The notes beneath the pieces are model-generated. The model was not told where the DNA came from. It did not search any database and saw only the letters and a list, made by a program, of their open reading frames with translations. Shown here piece after piece: positions 57,034 to 64,000 of a stretch of DNA of 64,000 nt. Every line of letters begins with the position of its first letter. Positions within the stretch are counted from its first letter, which is position 1. Source of the DNA: Streptomyces griseoloalbus. Lineage in GTDB: Bacteria; Actinomycetota; Actinomycetes; Streptomycetales; Streptomycetaceae. The DNA lies in contig BMUD01000013.1 of assembly GCA_014650015.1 (NCBI GenBank), positions 173,660 through 237,659 of the forward strand. Direction: 5' to 3'. The position numbers and the translations under genes are program-made.

Positions 57034-58500
57034 GTGCGACGTCCGGGCGACGACGAGGGGTGGCGCGTGAGGGCACGGCGGTGTACGGCGCGGTGGCGCG
57101 CGAGGGCTGGGAGCGTGGGGGCTTCGGGGGCCGGACGCGCGGGCGTGGTGACGCTTGCGTCCGCGGTGGTGCTGGGGCTGGGGAGCGTGTCGCCGGGTGC
57201 CTTTGCCGCCGCCTCCGCCGGGACGACCGCCGCGACCGCCACCAGGGCCGCCGTCGCCGATGCCGCTGGGCCCGTCGAGGGCGCCGGAAACCTCCGGTCG
57301 GCGTCCGGAGCCCTCGGAACCTACGCCTTCGCCGAGGACGCGAGGAGGATAGACGGGACCGTGAGCACCGCGGACGCCGTGGAACTGGTGCCCGGCCGGA
57401 CCTACCGGAGCACACTTCCGGCCGGCGGGAGGGTCTACTACCGCCTGGAACTCGACGCCACCACGAACGTCTACGCCTCCGCCACCGCCGTCCCTCCGGC
57501 CGGCCGCACCGCCTCCGTCATCGACGGAGTCAAGGTGTCCGTGGAGGACAGCGAAGGCCGCGCCTGTGACGTGGACACGGCGAGCTTCGGTGCCGCCGGC
57601 AGTCCGCATCCGGTCGCCGCCTGGGCCATGCGGGAGATCTCCCCCAGGAAATCCCTCTGCAAGGAGGCCGGTACGTACTACGTGGCCGTCGAGCGCGTCG
57701 ACCCGGACGGCGAGGGCTCCTCTCCCGACCCCTGGGAGATGGAACTCACCGCGGTGTCGGAGCCGCCGCTCGAAAAGGCCGGTGCGACGCGTGCGCCACA
57801 GGAGTGGAACTCCGCCCCGCCCCGCCCCATCGCGGGCAAGCCCGAGCGGCGCCCGGGCGCAGCGGGCTTCGCCCGGGCCACCCCCGTCGGCCAGGGCGTC
57901 TGGCGGGACGACATCCGCCCCGGGCAGACACTCTTCTACAAGGTCCCCGTCGACTGGGGCCGTCAGCTCTACGCCACCGCCGAACTGGGCAGCTCAGGCT
58001 CGGGCGGCAGCGGCTACGTCGCCGCCGCGCTGGACCTGGACCTCTACAACCCCGCCCGCGGTCACGTCGCGGACGCGGGCATCGGCTACGACGGCGCACA
58101 GAAGGCGGAGAGCCTCGCTCCCCTGCCACCGGTCGCGTACGTCAATCGCCACGCCGTCAGCCGTCAGGCCGGTGCGATGCGGTTCGCCGGTTCGTACTAC
58201 CTCGTCGCGCACCTCTCCGCGGAGGTGGCGGACGCCTTCGGCGACGGGCCCGTGCCGCTGACCCTGCGGGTGCGGTTGAGCGGTGGGGCACAGGACGGGC
58301 CCGGGTACGCGGGGGAGCCCGTGCCGTCGGGCGTCTTCACGGTCACGGGCCAGGACCGTCAGACGGCGGCCGAGGGCGCGGCCGCGGGCGACGACGCCGC
58401 GTTCCGGGCGCTCGCGGTGGGCGGCATCGGCACCGGGAGCGCACTGCTGGTGGGGCTCGGTGTGTGGACGCTGGTCGCTCGTCGGCGGGCCCGCTCGTAG
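57034..58500 (+). CDS. secreted, C-terminally anchored protein of unknown function
   Basis: This is a protein of up to 488 residues. A basic start and hydrophobic core (about 36-62, AGVVTLASAVVLGLGSVSPG) form a signal peptide. The outer part has two repeated modules with GRTYRSTLPAGGRVYYRLEL (about 118-140) and IRPGQTLFYKVPVDWGRQLY (about 294-312), which look like beta-sandwich or pre-peptidase-like domains. A C-terminal helix and RRRARS tail anchor it. A second GTG at 57067 with GAGGGG upstream may be the true start. Paralogues often sit beside VWA or protease genes, but none is present here. Confidence 0.75.
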   Translation: MRRPGDDEGWRVRARRCTARWRARAGSVGASGAGRAGVVTLASAVVLGLGSVSPGAFAAASAGTTAATATRAAVADAAGPVEGAGNLRSASGALGTYAFAEDARRIDGTVSTADAVELVPGRTYRSTLPAGGRVYYRLELDATTNVYASATAVPPAGRTASVIDGVKVSVEDSEGRACDVDTASFGAAGSPHPVAAWAMREISPRKSLCKEAGTYYVAVERVDPDGEGSSPDPWEMELTAVSEPPLEKAGATRAPQEWNSAPPRPIAGKPERRPGAAGFARATPVGQGVWRDDIRPGQTLFYKVPVDWGRQLYATAELGSSGSGGSGYVAAALDLDLYNPARGHVADAGIGYDGAQKAESLAPLPPVAYVNRHAVSRQAGAMRFAGSYYLVAHLSAEVADAFGDGPVPLTLRVRLSGGAQDGPGYAGEPVPSGVFTVTGQDRQTAAEGAAAGDDAAFRALAVGGIGTGSALLVGLGVWTLVARRRARS

Positions 58501-58568
58501 GCGGTGGTCGTCGTATGGGAGGCGGGGTCGTCGCGCGGAACGAGGTGTTACCGGGGGCGGGGTGCTCC

Positions 58569-58688
58569 GGAGGCAAGGGCGGCCTGGAGGTAAGGGGGCC
58601 TGGAGGCAAGGGTGGGCCTGGAGGCAAGGGCGGGCCTGGAGGTCGGGGTGTCCCGGAGGTAAGGGCGGCCTGGACGCCGGGGTGTCCC
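58569..58688. repeat. imperfect 16-18 base G-rich tandem repeat
   Basis: About seven degenerate copies of GGAGGCAAGGGCGGCCT occur between the secreted-protein stop and the kinase stop. Copies vary at a few positions, and two end GTGTCCC. On one strand this is a run of GGG-containing blocks with potential G-quadruplex character. Confidence 0.75.
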
Positions 58689-58702
58689 GCAGTCGGGGTG
58701 GT

Positions 58703-60346
58703 TCAGATGCGTGTGAGGGCCCAGAAGCCCACGGCGTAGCAGGCCAGGGCCAGGAGCAGAACAGGGACGGCCACCGTTGCCGGAGGGCCGGGTCGGCGGC
58801 TGCGTCGGCGGTGGGGCCGATGGGTGGATCCGTGCCGCGACGATCCGTGCCGTGACGTTGCCTCGAACGGCACCGGAACCTGCGCGGCCCGGGCGGTGTA
58901 TTCAGCAGTGGAGGCGTCGCGATATGCGGGCGGTCGTGGCAGGGGGGAGCGCAGCGGATGCGTGGGCTCGTGGGGGGAGACGTAAGGGGCGGCGTTGGCC
59001 GGCTGGTGCTGTGCGACGTGCCGGCCCTGCTCCGGTGTCCGAGGGGCGTGCGCGGGCGTCGGCGGCGCGGGCACGGGGGAGGAGGTGATCGTGGCCTGGG
59101 GCGGCGGCAGATGGAAGCTGCCGGTGTCCGACATGCCGGGCGGTTGCGGGGAGGAGCCGGACGGTGGGGTGGAGGAGGCGGACGGTGGGGTGGAGGAGGC
59201 GGTGCTCTGACGCGGATCGGTGGGTCCGACGCCCCCGTCCCCGCCCCGACCCCAGCCCCCGCTCATGTCGGCGGAGGCGTTCGCAGCACCCGTGCCCCGG
59301 CCACCGGTTACGGGGACGGCATCGTGTCCCCCGGCCGTCCCGGGCACCGCGTCCGCCCCTCGGCTGCCCGTCTGGCCGGCCTCGGTAAGAGGACCCCGCA
59401 CGTCCTGCGGGCGGTGTTCCCCCGTGGCCGTACCGACGCCGCCAGGCCGCACACCGGAAGCCCTCTTCAGCGGACCGTCCGCGGCGAAGCCCGGGGGGAG
59501 CGGTCCCAGTTGGTCGAAGATTTCGATCAGTTCGTCGTCGGGGCCGGGCGCCGGCAGAAGCTCCGCTGCCGCGGCGAGCGCCTTGCGCGCTCCCGTGGCC
59601 GTGCGGAACCGCGCTTGTGGATCCGGCTGGAGAAGTGTGGCCACGACCTGCCACAGCGGCTCGGGGATGCCCTGGGGCGCACCGGGTGTCCCGTGGTCGG
59701 CGAAGTACTGGATGAGGGCCTTGGCGTCCGGTTTGGCGCCCTCCAGCAGATACAGGGCCACCAGGCCCACGGCGAACAGGTCGGCGGGGAAGTCGGGTTC
59801 GGAGCCCATCATCTGCTCCGGCGCGAGATAACCGGGTGTGCCGACCACCAGGTTGGTCTCGGTCAGCCGGGGTTCGCCCATTCGCATCGCGATGCCGAAG
59901 TCGGACAGGCGCAGCCGTGGCCTGCCCGTGCCGGTGGCCTCCAGGAGCACGTTGGCCGGTTTGACGTCGCGGTGCACGACGTCTTCCGCGTGCACCGCGG
60001 CGAGCCCCGCCAGCAGTTGGTCGAGCAGGGTGCAGACGAAGGCCGGCGGCAGGGGACCGTAGTCGCCGACCAGATGAACGAGTGAACCGCCGGCGACCAG
60101 GTCCATGGTGAAGAGGACCTTGTCGTCGTCGGCGGCCCAGCTGGTGGGGGCCAGGACATGGGGGTGATCGATCCGCAGGGCCTGCTCGCGGACGAAACGC
60201 AGCAGCGAGTGGGCGTCGCTCTGCAGCAGGACCTTGGCGGCCACGTAACGGCGGCGGCGGTGGTCCCAGGCGCGCCAGACGGCGCCGACGCCACCACGTC
60301 CGATCGGATCGACCAGTTCGTACCGGCCGGCGAAGACCTCACCCAT
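58703..60346 (-). CDS. Ser/Thr protein kinase with C-terminal membrane anchor
   Basis: This is a 547-residue Hanks-type kinase. The glycine loop is GRGGVG (16-21), the lysine K38, the catalytic loop HRDVKPAN (125-132) and DFG 149-151, with VVGTPGYLAPE as the activation segment, so it should be active. A long Pro/Ser/Thr/Gly-rich linker (about 280-520) follows. The protein ends in one helix, AVPVLLLALACYAVGFWAL, leaving no outer sensor domain. It lies 153 bases downstream of an HTH gene on the same strand. Substrates are unknown. Confidence 0.92.
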   Translation of the reverse strand: MGEVFAGRYELVDPIGRGGVGAVWRAWDHRRRRYVAAKVLLQSDAHSLLRFVREQALRIDHPHVLAPTSWAADDDKVLFTMDLVAGGSLVHLVGDYGPLPPAFVCTLLDQLLAGLAAVHAEDVVHRDVKPANVLLEATGTGRPRLRLSDFGIAMRMGEPRLTETNLVVGTPGYLAPEQMMGSEPDFPADLFAVGLVALYLLEGAKPDAKALIQYFADHGTPGAPQGIPEPLWQVVATLLQPDPQARFRTATGARKALAAAAELLPAPGPDDELIEIFDQLGPLPPGFAADGPLKRASGVRPGGVGTATGEHRPQDVRGPLTEAGQTGSRGADAVPGTAGGHDAVPVTGGRGTGAANASADMSGGWGRGGDGGVGPTDPRQSTASSTPPSASSTPPSGSSPQPPGMSDTGSFHLPPPQATITSSPVPAPPTPAHAPRTPEQGRHVAQHQPANAAPYVSPHEPTHPLRSPLPRPPAYRDASTAEYTARAAQVPVPFEATSRHGSSRHGSTHRPHRRRSRRPGPPATVAVPVLLLALACYAVGFWALTRI

Positions 60347-60499
60347 GACTGTGCGTCGCTCCTCCCCCTGCGGTGTCCCCCTGTGCCTCCCCCTCTATGA
60401 GCGATACGACTCCCCCCGCGGCCCCCTGTCTCCCCCGCTTCCCCCGTCTCCCCCGCGTCCCTGGCAGCCGAACCCCCTTTCGGCCGCGCGGGAGGGGGA

Positions 60500-61048
60500 T
60501 CAGCTCTGGTGGGACTGGTAGTGCGTGACCGCGTCGGAGGTGCGGCCGGCTCCATAGACCCGGAGGAACTCCGCCAGTTCGGGGTGGGTGGGGGCGAGGG
60601 TGTCGGCAGCCTCGATGATGTCGCCGGCGGCGGCCACGGAGCGCAGCAGGGACTGGATCTCGCGGACCACTCGCTTGACCGTGGGCGCTCCCGAACTGCT
60701 CGTCGTCTGCGTGGTGTTGCTGAGCACCGAGCCCCCCTGTGACTTCTTGATCTCCTCCATGCGCTCGGTCGCCTCGGCCGCGCTGACACTGCCGTCCGCG
60801 ACCTGCCCCGCCAGATCCTGCAGCAGCTGGACCCGCTGAACCACCGCGGGATTCCCGATCTTCGCCCGCTGGCCGCTCATCAGCTGAGACAGCATCGGTG
60901 CGGACAGTCCCAGTACCCCCGCGAGACGAGCCTGGTTGAGACCCAGGTCGTCTATGAGCTTACGGAAGAGCGCCCCCAGTGGCTCCCCGTACCAATTCCG
61001 CTGCAGTTCCCGCGCTCTGGCGGTGGCTTCCTGCTGTGCGGCGTCCAT
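60500..61048 (-). CDS. HTH (Cro/XRE-like) DNA-binding protein upstream of the kinase
   Basis: This 182-residue protein has an HTH at about 36-62, LNQARLAGVLGLSAPMLSQL (recognition helix around APMLSQLMSG). A helical region and a C-terminal segment of about 60 residues follow. The ATG at 61048 has GGGGAG 6 bases upstream; upstream in-frame ATG codons would run into the operator palindrome. The perfect inverted repeat at 61078-61099 lies directly upstream and is its likely target. Kinase control or phosphorylation by the neighbour is an inference. Confidence 0.85.
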   Translation of the reverse strand: MDAAQQEATARARELQRNWYGEPLGALFRKLIDDLGLNQARLAGVLGLSAPMLSQLMSGQRAKIGNPAVVQRVQLLQDLAGQVADGSVSAAEATERMEEIKKSQGGSVLSNTTQTTSSSGAPTVKRVVREIQSLLRSVAAAGDIIEAADTLAPTHPELAEFLRVYGAGRTSDAVTHYQSHQS

Positions 61049-61077
61049 TGCGTCTCCCCATCGCTTCCCCATGAACC

Positions 61078-61099
61078 GTGGTTCGCTGTAGCGAACCAC
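61078..61099. promoter_or_regulatory. operator palindrome upstream of the HTH gene
   Basis: Two perfect 10-base arms, GTGGTTCGCT and AGCGAACCAC, are separated by GT. It lies 30 bases upstream of the HTH start, at the expected promoter, and is probably an autoregulatory site. Confidence 0.65.
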
Positions 61100-61147
61100 G
61101 CCGAGCATCTTACGGAGAGTGGTCGGTCACGGGGACCCCCAATCTTT

Positions 61148-61178
61148 TTGCGGAATCCCCGGGGGGACCCGGTACTCT
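61148..61178 (+). promoter_or_regulatory. possible tRNA-Ala promoter
   Basis: A -35-like TTGCGG (61148-61153) and -10 TACTCT (61173-61178), spaced by 19 bases, lie 54 bases before the tRNA. Confidence 0.35.
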
Positions 61179-61231
61179 GGTCTCGGGCGCCCACCAGGAT
61201 GTCTTTCTCCCAGGTGGATGCTTTCCTTCCG

Positions 61232-61304
61232 GGGCCTTAGCTCAGTTGGTAGAGCGCTGTCTTTGCATGGCAGATGTCAGGGGTTCGACTCCCCTAGGCT
61301 CCAC
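61232..61304 (+). tRNA. tRNA-Ala (anticodon TGC)
   Basis: The cloverleaf has acceptor GGGGCCT paired with AGGCTCC (one G-T), D-loop AGCTCAGTTGGTAGAGC, anticodon stem CTGTC/GGCAG with loop TTTGCAT (TGC), and T-arm AGGGGTTCGACTCCCCT. No CCA is encoded, so the CCA enzyme at 23.7 kb is needed. Confidence 0.97.
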
Positions 61305-61313
61305 AGCAGGTCA

Positions 61314-61348
61314 AACGCCCTCCGGGACCCAATCTCGGAGGGCGTTTC
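61314..61348 (+). terminator. tRNA-Ala terminator
   Basis: A perfect 12-bp stem (AAACGCCCTCCG and complement) with an 11-base loop lies 9 bases after the tRNA. Confidence 0.85.
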
Positions 61349-61418
61349 CATGATCAGAGTCCGCATAGCGTCCACAACGCCAAACGATCACGCCGACTAG
61401 TTCACCCGTTCGAGGTAC

Positions 61419-61580
61419 TGGACTCGGTGCACCGCGCACGTACAGTAGATCCAGCGAGAGGGACAGGCGTGACTCCCCCACACGCGCCTGAGACGCGCCT
61501 CTCGCGTGCCTGTGTGGTGTCCGGCGGGGAGGTCGGCCCGACAGGAACGAGGCCCCCGCCGAGAGAGTCGGCGGGGGCCT
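61419..61580 (+). ncRNA. candidate small RNA unit (promoter to terminator)
   Basis: A promoter-like pair, TGGACT (61419-61424) and TACAGT (61441-61446) with a 16-base spacer, is followed by a GC-rich structured stretch. In it, GCGAGAGG (61454-61461) can pair with CCTCTCGC (61498-61505). The unit ends in a perfect 13-bp terminator stem (61550-61562 with 61568-61580) and a GAGAG loop. No open reading frame of note lies within. A transcript of about 125 bases would result. It lies in the 495-base gap 61305-61799. Confidence 0.4.
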
Positions 61581-61799
61581 CTTGCCGTACACGGTAAACC
61601 GCCCTGCTGGCTTTTACCTCAGAGGCATTGCGCCTTGACTGAGTCTTGGTGTCCGGTGACTTGTCCAGGCGAAGATCCGTGCACTGGTCACCCGCGTTTC
61701 CGCAGGTGAGAAGGTGTTTGGCCTCCCTGGGGCAGCAAGATCATTTAATTTGCCCACGGGGGCAAAGACAACGAGTCATGATCGTTACAGCGTGAGCGG

Positions 61800-62033
61800 G
61801 TGCCCCTCGACCCGATGCCCGACTGGGTGCCAGCCCGCCGCCGGGAGATCGGGGCCCGCCTCCGCCAAGCCCGCCTCGCGGCGAACCTCACCCAACTCCA
61901 GCTCGGCGAGCGCATCGGCCGCGACCACCGGACCATCCACCGCTGGGAGTACGGGCAACGCGTCCCGAGCCTGGACGATCTCTTGCTCCTCGCGGATGCA
62001 ACTGGGGTCCCCCTGCGGGACCTCGTGGGGTGA
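61800..62033 (+). CDS. small XRE-family HTH protein
   Basis: This 77-residue protein is an HTH domain and little else (about 14-70): REIGARLRQARLAANLTQLQ, then LGERIGRDHRTIHRWEYGQR, then VPSLDDLLLLADATGVPLRD. The recognition helix is around DHRTIHRWE. It starts at GTG, or at ATG 61815. No adjacent toxin is seen. It may control genes of the presumed integrated element beginning after tRNA-Ala. Confidence 0.78.
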   Translation: MPLDPMPDWVPARRREIGARLRQARLAANLTQLQLGERIGRDHRTIHRWEYGQRVPSLDDLLLLADATGVPLRDLVG

Positions 62034-62098
62034 GACGTGAGGAAGCCCCGCCCATCCGCCACGGGGGGGAGCAGACGAGCGGGGCCGGCATGAGGGGG

Positions 62099-62554
62099 CT
62101 ACGCGGTGACGAGCGGGCGGTCGAGCAGCGCGTGAGCCTGCTCCGTCAGTGCCGGGTCGGCCAGCGTCATCCGGCCCGCCACCACTCGCTGGTGCCCGTA
62201 GTAGGCGCTGTCCAGGTCGACGGCCTGCACCATGTCGAGGGACCAACTGGTGCTCGGCACGTCGATGGTGCCCGGCTTCAGTACGGTGCGGGACCCGGAG
62301 CCGATGCAGGCGAGCCAGCAGCCGCAGCGCTGTCTGTGGTCGCCCTTCCACTCACCGATGAAGCCGTGCCGGCCTGCGAGGGCGAACAGGTCGCCGGGCT
62401 CGAACTGGTTGCCTTCGACGGGGATCACGCCGAGGACTGCGGTCAGGCCGCCGTCCGTCGTCGTGTACGCGAGTACGCAGCGGGAGCCGGTCTCCCAGTC
62501 GTGCAGCATCGAGAAGATCGTGAGCCTGCCGGACCCGGCCGTGTTCCTCGCCAT
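62099..62554 (-). CDS. hypothetical protein (151 residues)
   Basis: This is a cytoplasmic-looking protein. It has mixed alpha/beta composition, with a Trp/Cys-rich middle segment (FIGEWKGDHRQRCGCWLACI) and an N-terminal RLTIFSMLHDWETGSRCVLA stretch. It has GAGAGGAAAC before the ATG. No family is recognised. It is the last of four small minus-strand genes (from 63444) that may be co-transcribed. Confidence 0.65.
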   Translation of the reverse strand: MARNTAGSGRLTIFSMLHDWETGSRCVLAYTTTDGGLTAVLGVIPVEGNQFEPGDLFALAGRHGFIGEWKGDHRQRCGCWLACIGSGSRTVLKPGTIDVPSTSWSLDMVQAVDLDSAYYGHQRVVAGRMTLADPALTEQAHALLDRPLVTA

Positions 62555-62624
62555 CGGAGTTTCCTCTCAGTGCTGGTGCGGGCCCCGGTCACTCTACGGT
62601 CGGGGCCCGCACCTCTACGGTGTG

Positions 62625-62735
62625 TCAGTCCTGGTAGTCGCGGCCGTCGTCCGAGTCGCCCGTCGGGGGGTTGGGCTCGCCGTTGTCGTCCTCGTCGCCA
62701 CCGACGGCCAGGGTGAGCGTGTCGCGGAGGGTCAT
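62625..62735 (-). CDS. acidic 36-residue peptide
   Basis: A short open frame, MTLRDTLTLAVGGDEDDNGE and a further acidic tail ending DDGRDYQD, has a strong AAAGGAG ribosome site 7 bases before the ATG, which argues that it is translated. It contains no cysteine and 12 acidic residues. Function is unknown. The region upstream (62736-62920) is GC-rich with hairpin potential near 62833-62873. Confidence 0.5.
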   Translation of the reverse strand: MTLRDTLTLAVGGDEDDNGEPNPPTGDSDDGRDYQD

Positions 62736-62920
62736 GAGCTGCTCCTTTGCAGTTCGTCCCGATGGGTTCCTTGCTGACCCGCCCCAGGGCTCGACCTGTC
62801 CAGGGTGGGGACCCTGGGGCGGGGGTCTGGGTGAGCGGCCCGTCCCCGACGGGGGTACGGGGGCGGACCGCTCGGTCCCGCTACCGGTCCGGCCGGCGGA
62901 CTGCGGGCCGGGAGCGGGAG

Positions 62921-63106
62921 TCAGTGGACGCAGCGGCGTATCTGCACGTTGCAGTCGGTCACGCGCGTCCAGTCGCCAGCCTCCCGGGCGGCGGTGCGCT
63001 CGCGGGCCAACCGCTGGCAGTCGGCGCATCCGGGCGCAGGGTCCGGGCTGGGGAGCGGAACGCCCAGGTGTACCGGGTCGTCCGTGGTGTTTCTCGGCCG
63101 GGTCAC
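62921..63106 (-). CDS. 61-residue protein with cysteine motif
   Basis: The start GTG overlaps the previous gene's stop (GTGA, 63103-63106), suggesting translational coupling. It has GCADCQRLARERTAAREAGD, then DWTRVTDCNVQIRRCVH. The CxxC pair and two further cysteines with a histidine may bind zinc. No family is recognised. Confidence 0.55.
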   Translation of the reverse strand: MTRPRNTTDDPVHLGVPLPSPDPAPGCADCQRLARERTAAREAGDWTRVTDCNVQIRRCVH

Positions 63107-63444
63107 CAGCGGTCCTCGCGGGCCAGGGCGTGCAGGGCGGCCCGGTCGGCGCAGCGCTCCCCGGCGCCGCAGGCGCGGCAGCTGCGGGAGTGGATGCTGA
63201 TGACGCGGCGGGCCTCGGCGCAGATACACGGGGTGCAGCCGCGGGGCCAGATGCGGGTGCCGCCGGGGGTGGGGCGCTCGCCGAGGTCGCGGGCGGTCTC
63301 GGCGGTGAGCGACTTGCTGCACCAGACGCAGACGGCGCCGCGGCGCTGCTCGTCGGTCAGGCCGAGGACCTGCGGGAGCGGGAGCATCGGCAGCGCGCTG
63401 CTGTCGTCTGTCCGCAAAGCGGTGGGGTGGATAGGCTCTGCCAT
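63103..63444 (-). CDS. cysteine-rich 113-residue hypothetical protein
   Basis: The protein has several cysteine pairs: CVWCSKSL (about 39-46), CTPCICAEARR (about 70-80) and CRACGAGERC (about 89-98). It therefore probably binds one or two zinc ions. The ATG follows AAGGGAG. It is the first gene of the small minus-strand cluster and is divergent from the GntR-like gene, whose product may control it. Confidence 0.65.
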   Translation of the reverse strand: MAEPIHPTALRTDDSSALPMLPLPQVLGLTDEQRRGAVCVWCSKSLTAETARDLGERPTPGGTRIWPRGCTPCICAEARRVISIHSRSCRACGAGERCADRAALHALAREDRW

Positions 63445-63602
63445 GTCGTCGCTCCCTTGTAGCGGTGGCCACGCCCCCGGCCGGTCGCACGGCGCGGGGG
63501 TCTTCTTGTGCTCGGGACCATACCCCTTACATGCCCTACATGCACTACATACAGCGCATTGACCGCTCGCGGAGAGTGATCACCCTGCCTAGCGTTGTGC
63601 GC

Positions 63603-63842
63603 ATGATCGACCCGACCTCGGAGGTACCGTGCTGGCGGCAGGCTCACACGATCCTCGTGGACCGCATCCGCGCCGGGACCTACCCGCCGAACAGTCGGGT
63701 CCCCTCGGTCGTTGCCCTGTCCGAAGAGTTGGGCATCAGCACGCCGACCGCGCAGAAGGCGCTGCGGCAGCTACGCGAGGACGGCCTGACCTACACGGTG
63801 CCCGGCTTCGGCTCCTTCGTAGCCGACCGCCCCCGGGCATGA
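63603..63842 (+). CDS. short GntR-family HTH protein
   Basis: This 79-residue protein consists only of the GntR winged-helix domain: ILVDRIRAGTYPPNSRVPSV, then LSEELGISTPTAQKALRQLR and EDGLTYTVPGFGSFVADRP. There is no effector domain. Such minimal GntR proteins are frequent in Streptomyces integrative elements. It is divergent from the cysteine-rich genes, with 158 bases between, and is followed by a strong hairpin. Confidence 0.82.
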   Translation: MIDPTSEVPCWRQAHTILVDRIRAGTYPPNSRVPSVVALSEELGISTPTAQKALRQLREDGLTYTVPGFGSFVADRPRA

Positions 63843-63845
63843 CGA

Positions 63846-63890
63846 AAGTGCCCCCGCCCTCCCCCATGACGGGGAAGGGCGGGGGCACTT
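63846..63890. terminator. terminator after the GntR-like gene
   Basis: A 15-bp stem (AAGTGCCCCCGCCCT and complement) extended by a CCCC/GGGG stem beyond a one-base mismatch lies 4 bases after the stop. It probably serves both strands. Confidence 0.85.
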
Positions 63891-63948
63891 GATTGGGAGG
63901 GGATGAGTCGTCCCGGGCCGGCCTCCCACCACGGGGCCGGACCGGGAC

Positions 63949-64000
63949 TCACACCCCGGTGCGGTAGAACTCCTCGATCTCGTCGGGCGTCGGGTCCGGC
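63949..64000 (-). CDS. 3' end of a gene cut by the window edge
   Basis: A minus-strand frame enters from the right edge and ends at 63949 with the C-terminus PDPTPDEIEEFYRTGV. Sixteen residues are visible, and no family can be assigned. Its stop lies 59 bases from the terminator, consistent with a real convergent gene. Confidence 0.4.
   Translation of the reverse strand, partial: PDPTPDEIEEFYRTGV

Noticed and set aside
58569-58688. CRISPR-like array at the G-rich repeats
   Set aside because: The units are contiguous and degenerate, with no spacers, palindromic repeats or cas genes.
61232-61304. tRNA-Ala as a proven attachment site
   Set aside because: No second copy of the tRNA 3' end and no integrase occur in this window, so only an inference about a neighbouring element is offered.

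Overview
The window is a piece of a high-GC actinobacterial chromosome, almost certainly Streptomyces, centred on the replication origin. The evidence is the strong third-position GC bias, frequent GTG starts, the order of the core genes, a non-coding origin full of DnaA boxes of the Streptomyces type (TTGTCCACA and variants), ten perfect parS sites (GTTTCACGTGAAAC), a sigma-R type promoter before trxBA, and near absence of TTA codons.

Layout. Positions 1-6.9 kb hold variable genes: a LysR regulator with two TTA codons, a Nudix protein, a tandem GNAT protein, a HbpS/GlcG-like protein, a divergent MarR/MFS pair, a frameshifted GNAT gene and a serine hydrolase. From 7 to 12 kb come dnaB and the rpsF-ssb-rpsR-rplI operon, with a MATE transporter between. 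From 12 to 20 kb lie envelope genes: a FemX-like aminoacyltransferase, an alanine-racemase-like protein, a GT87 mannosyltransferase-like protein and a class A penicillin-binding protein. From 19.7 to 25 kb are PadR, ino1, an MFS exporter, an LppU-like protein and the CCA-adding enzyme. From 25 to 35 kb runs the conserved block DUF6049-murJ-pseudokinase-sigM-anti-sigma-trxB-trxA. From 36 to 42 kb the minus-strand block rpmH-rnpA-yidD-yidC-khpB, rsmG and parAB leads away from the origin. dnaA, oriC (about 44.88-45.42 kb), dnaN, gnd, recF, a DciA-like gene, gyrB and gyrA follow to the right, then a DUF3566 protein and tRNA-Ile.

The right end (55-64 kb) is less conserved. It has small secreted and membrane proteins, a tail-anchored Ser/Thr kinase paired with an HTH protein, and tRNA-Ala. 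After tRNA-Ala comes a patch of small unknown genes with XRE-like and GntR-like regulators, which looks like the edge of an integrated element.

Functionally the window combines initiation (DnaA, oriC, DnaN, DnaB, SSB, DciA-like loader), topology (gyrase), segregation (ParA, ParB, parS) and the envelope machinery (MurJ, FemX, PBP, YidC). All ten perfect parS sites lie left of dnaA and none lies in the 25 kb to the right. A second, smaller DnaA-box cluster lies between dnaB and the MATE gene. No CRISPR array, rRNA operon or complete transposable element was seen.
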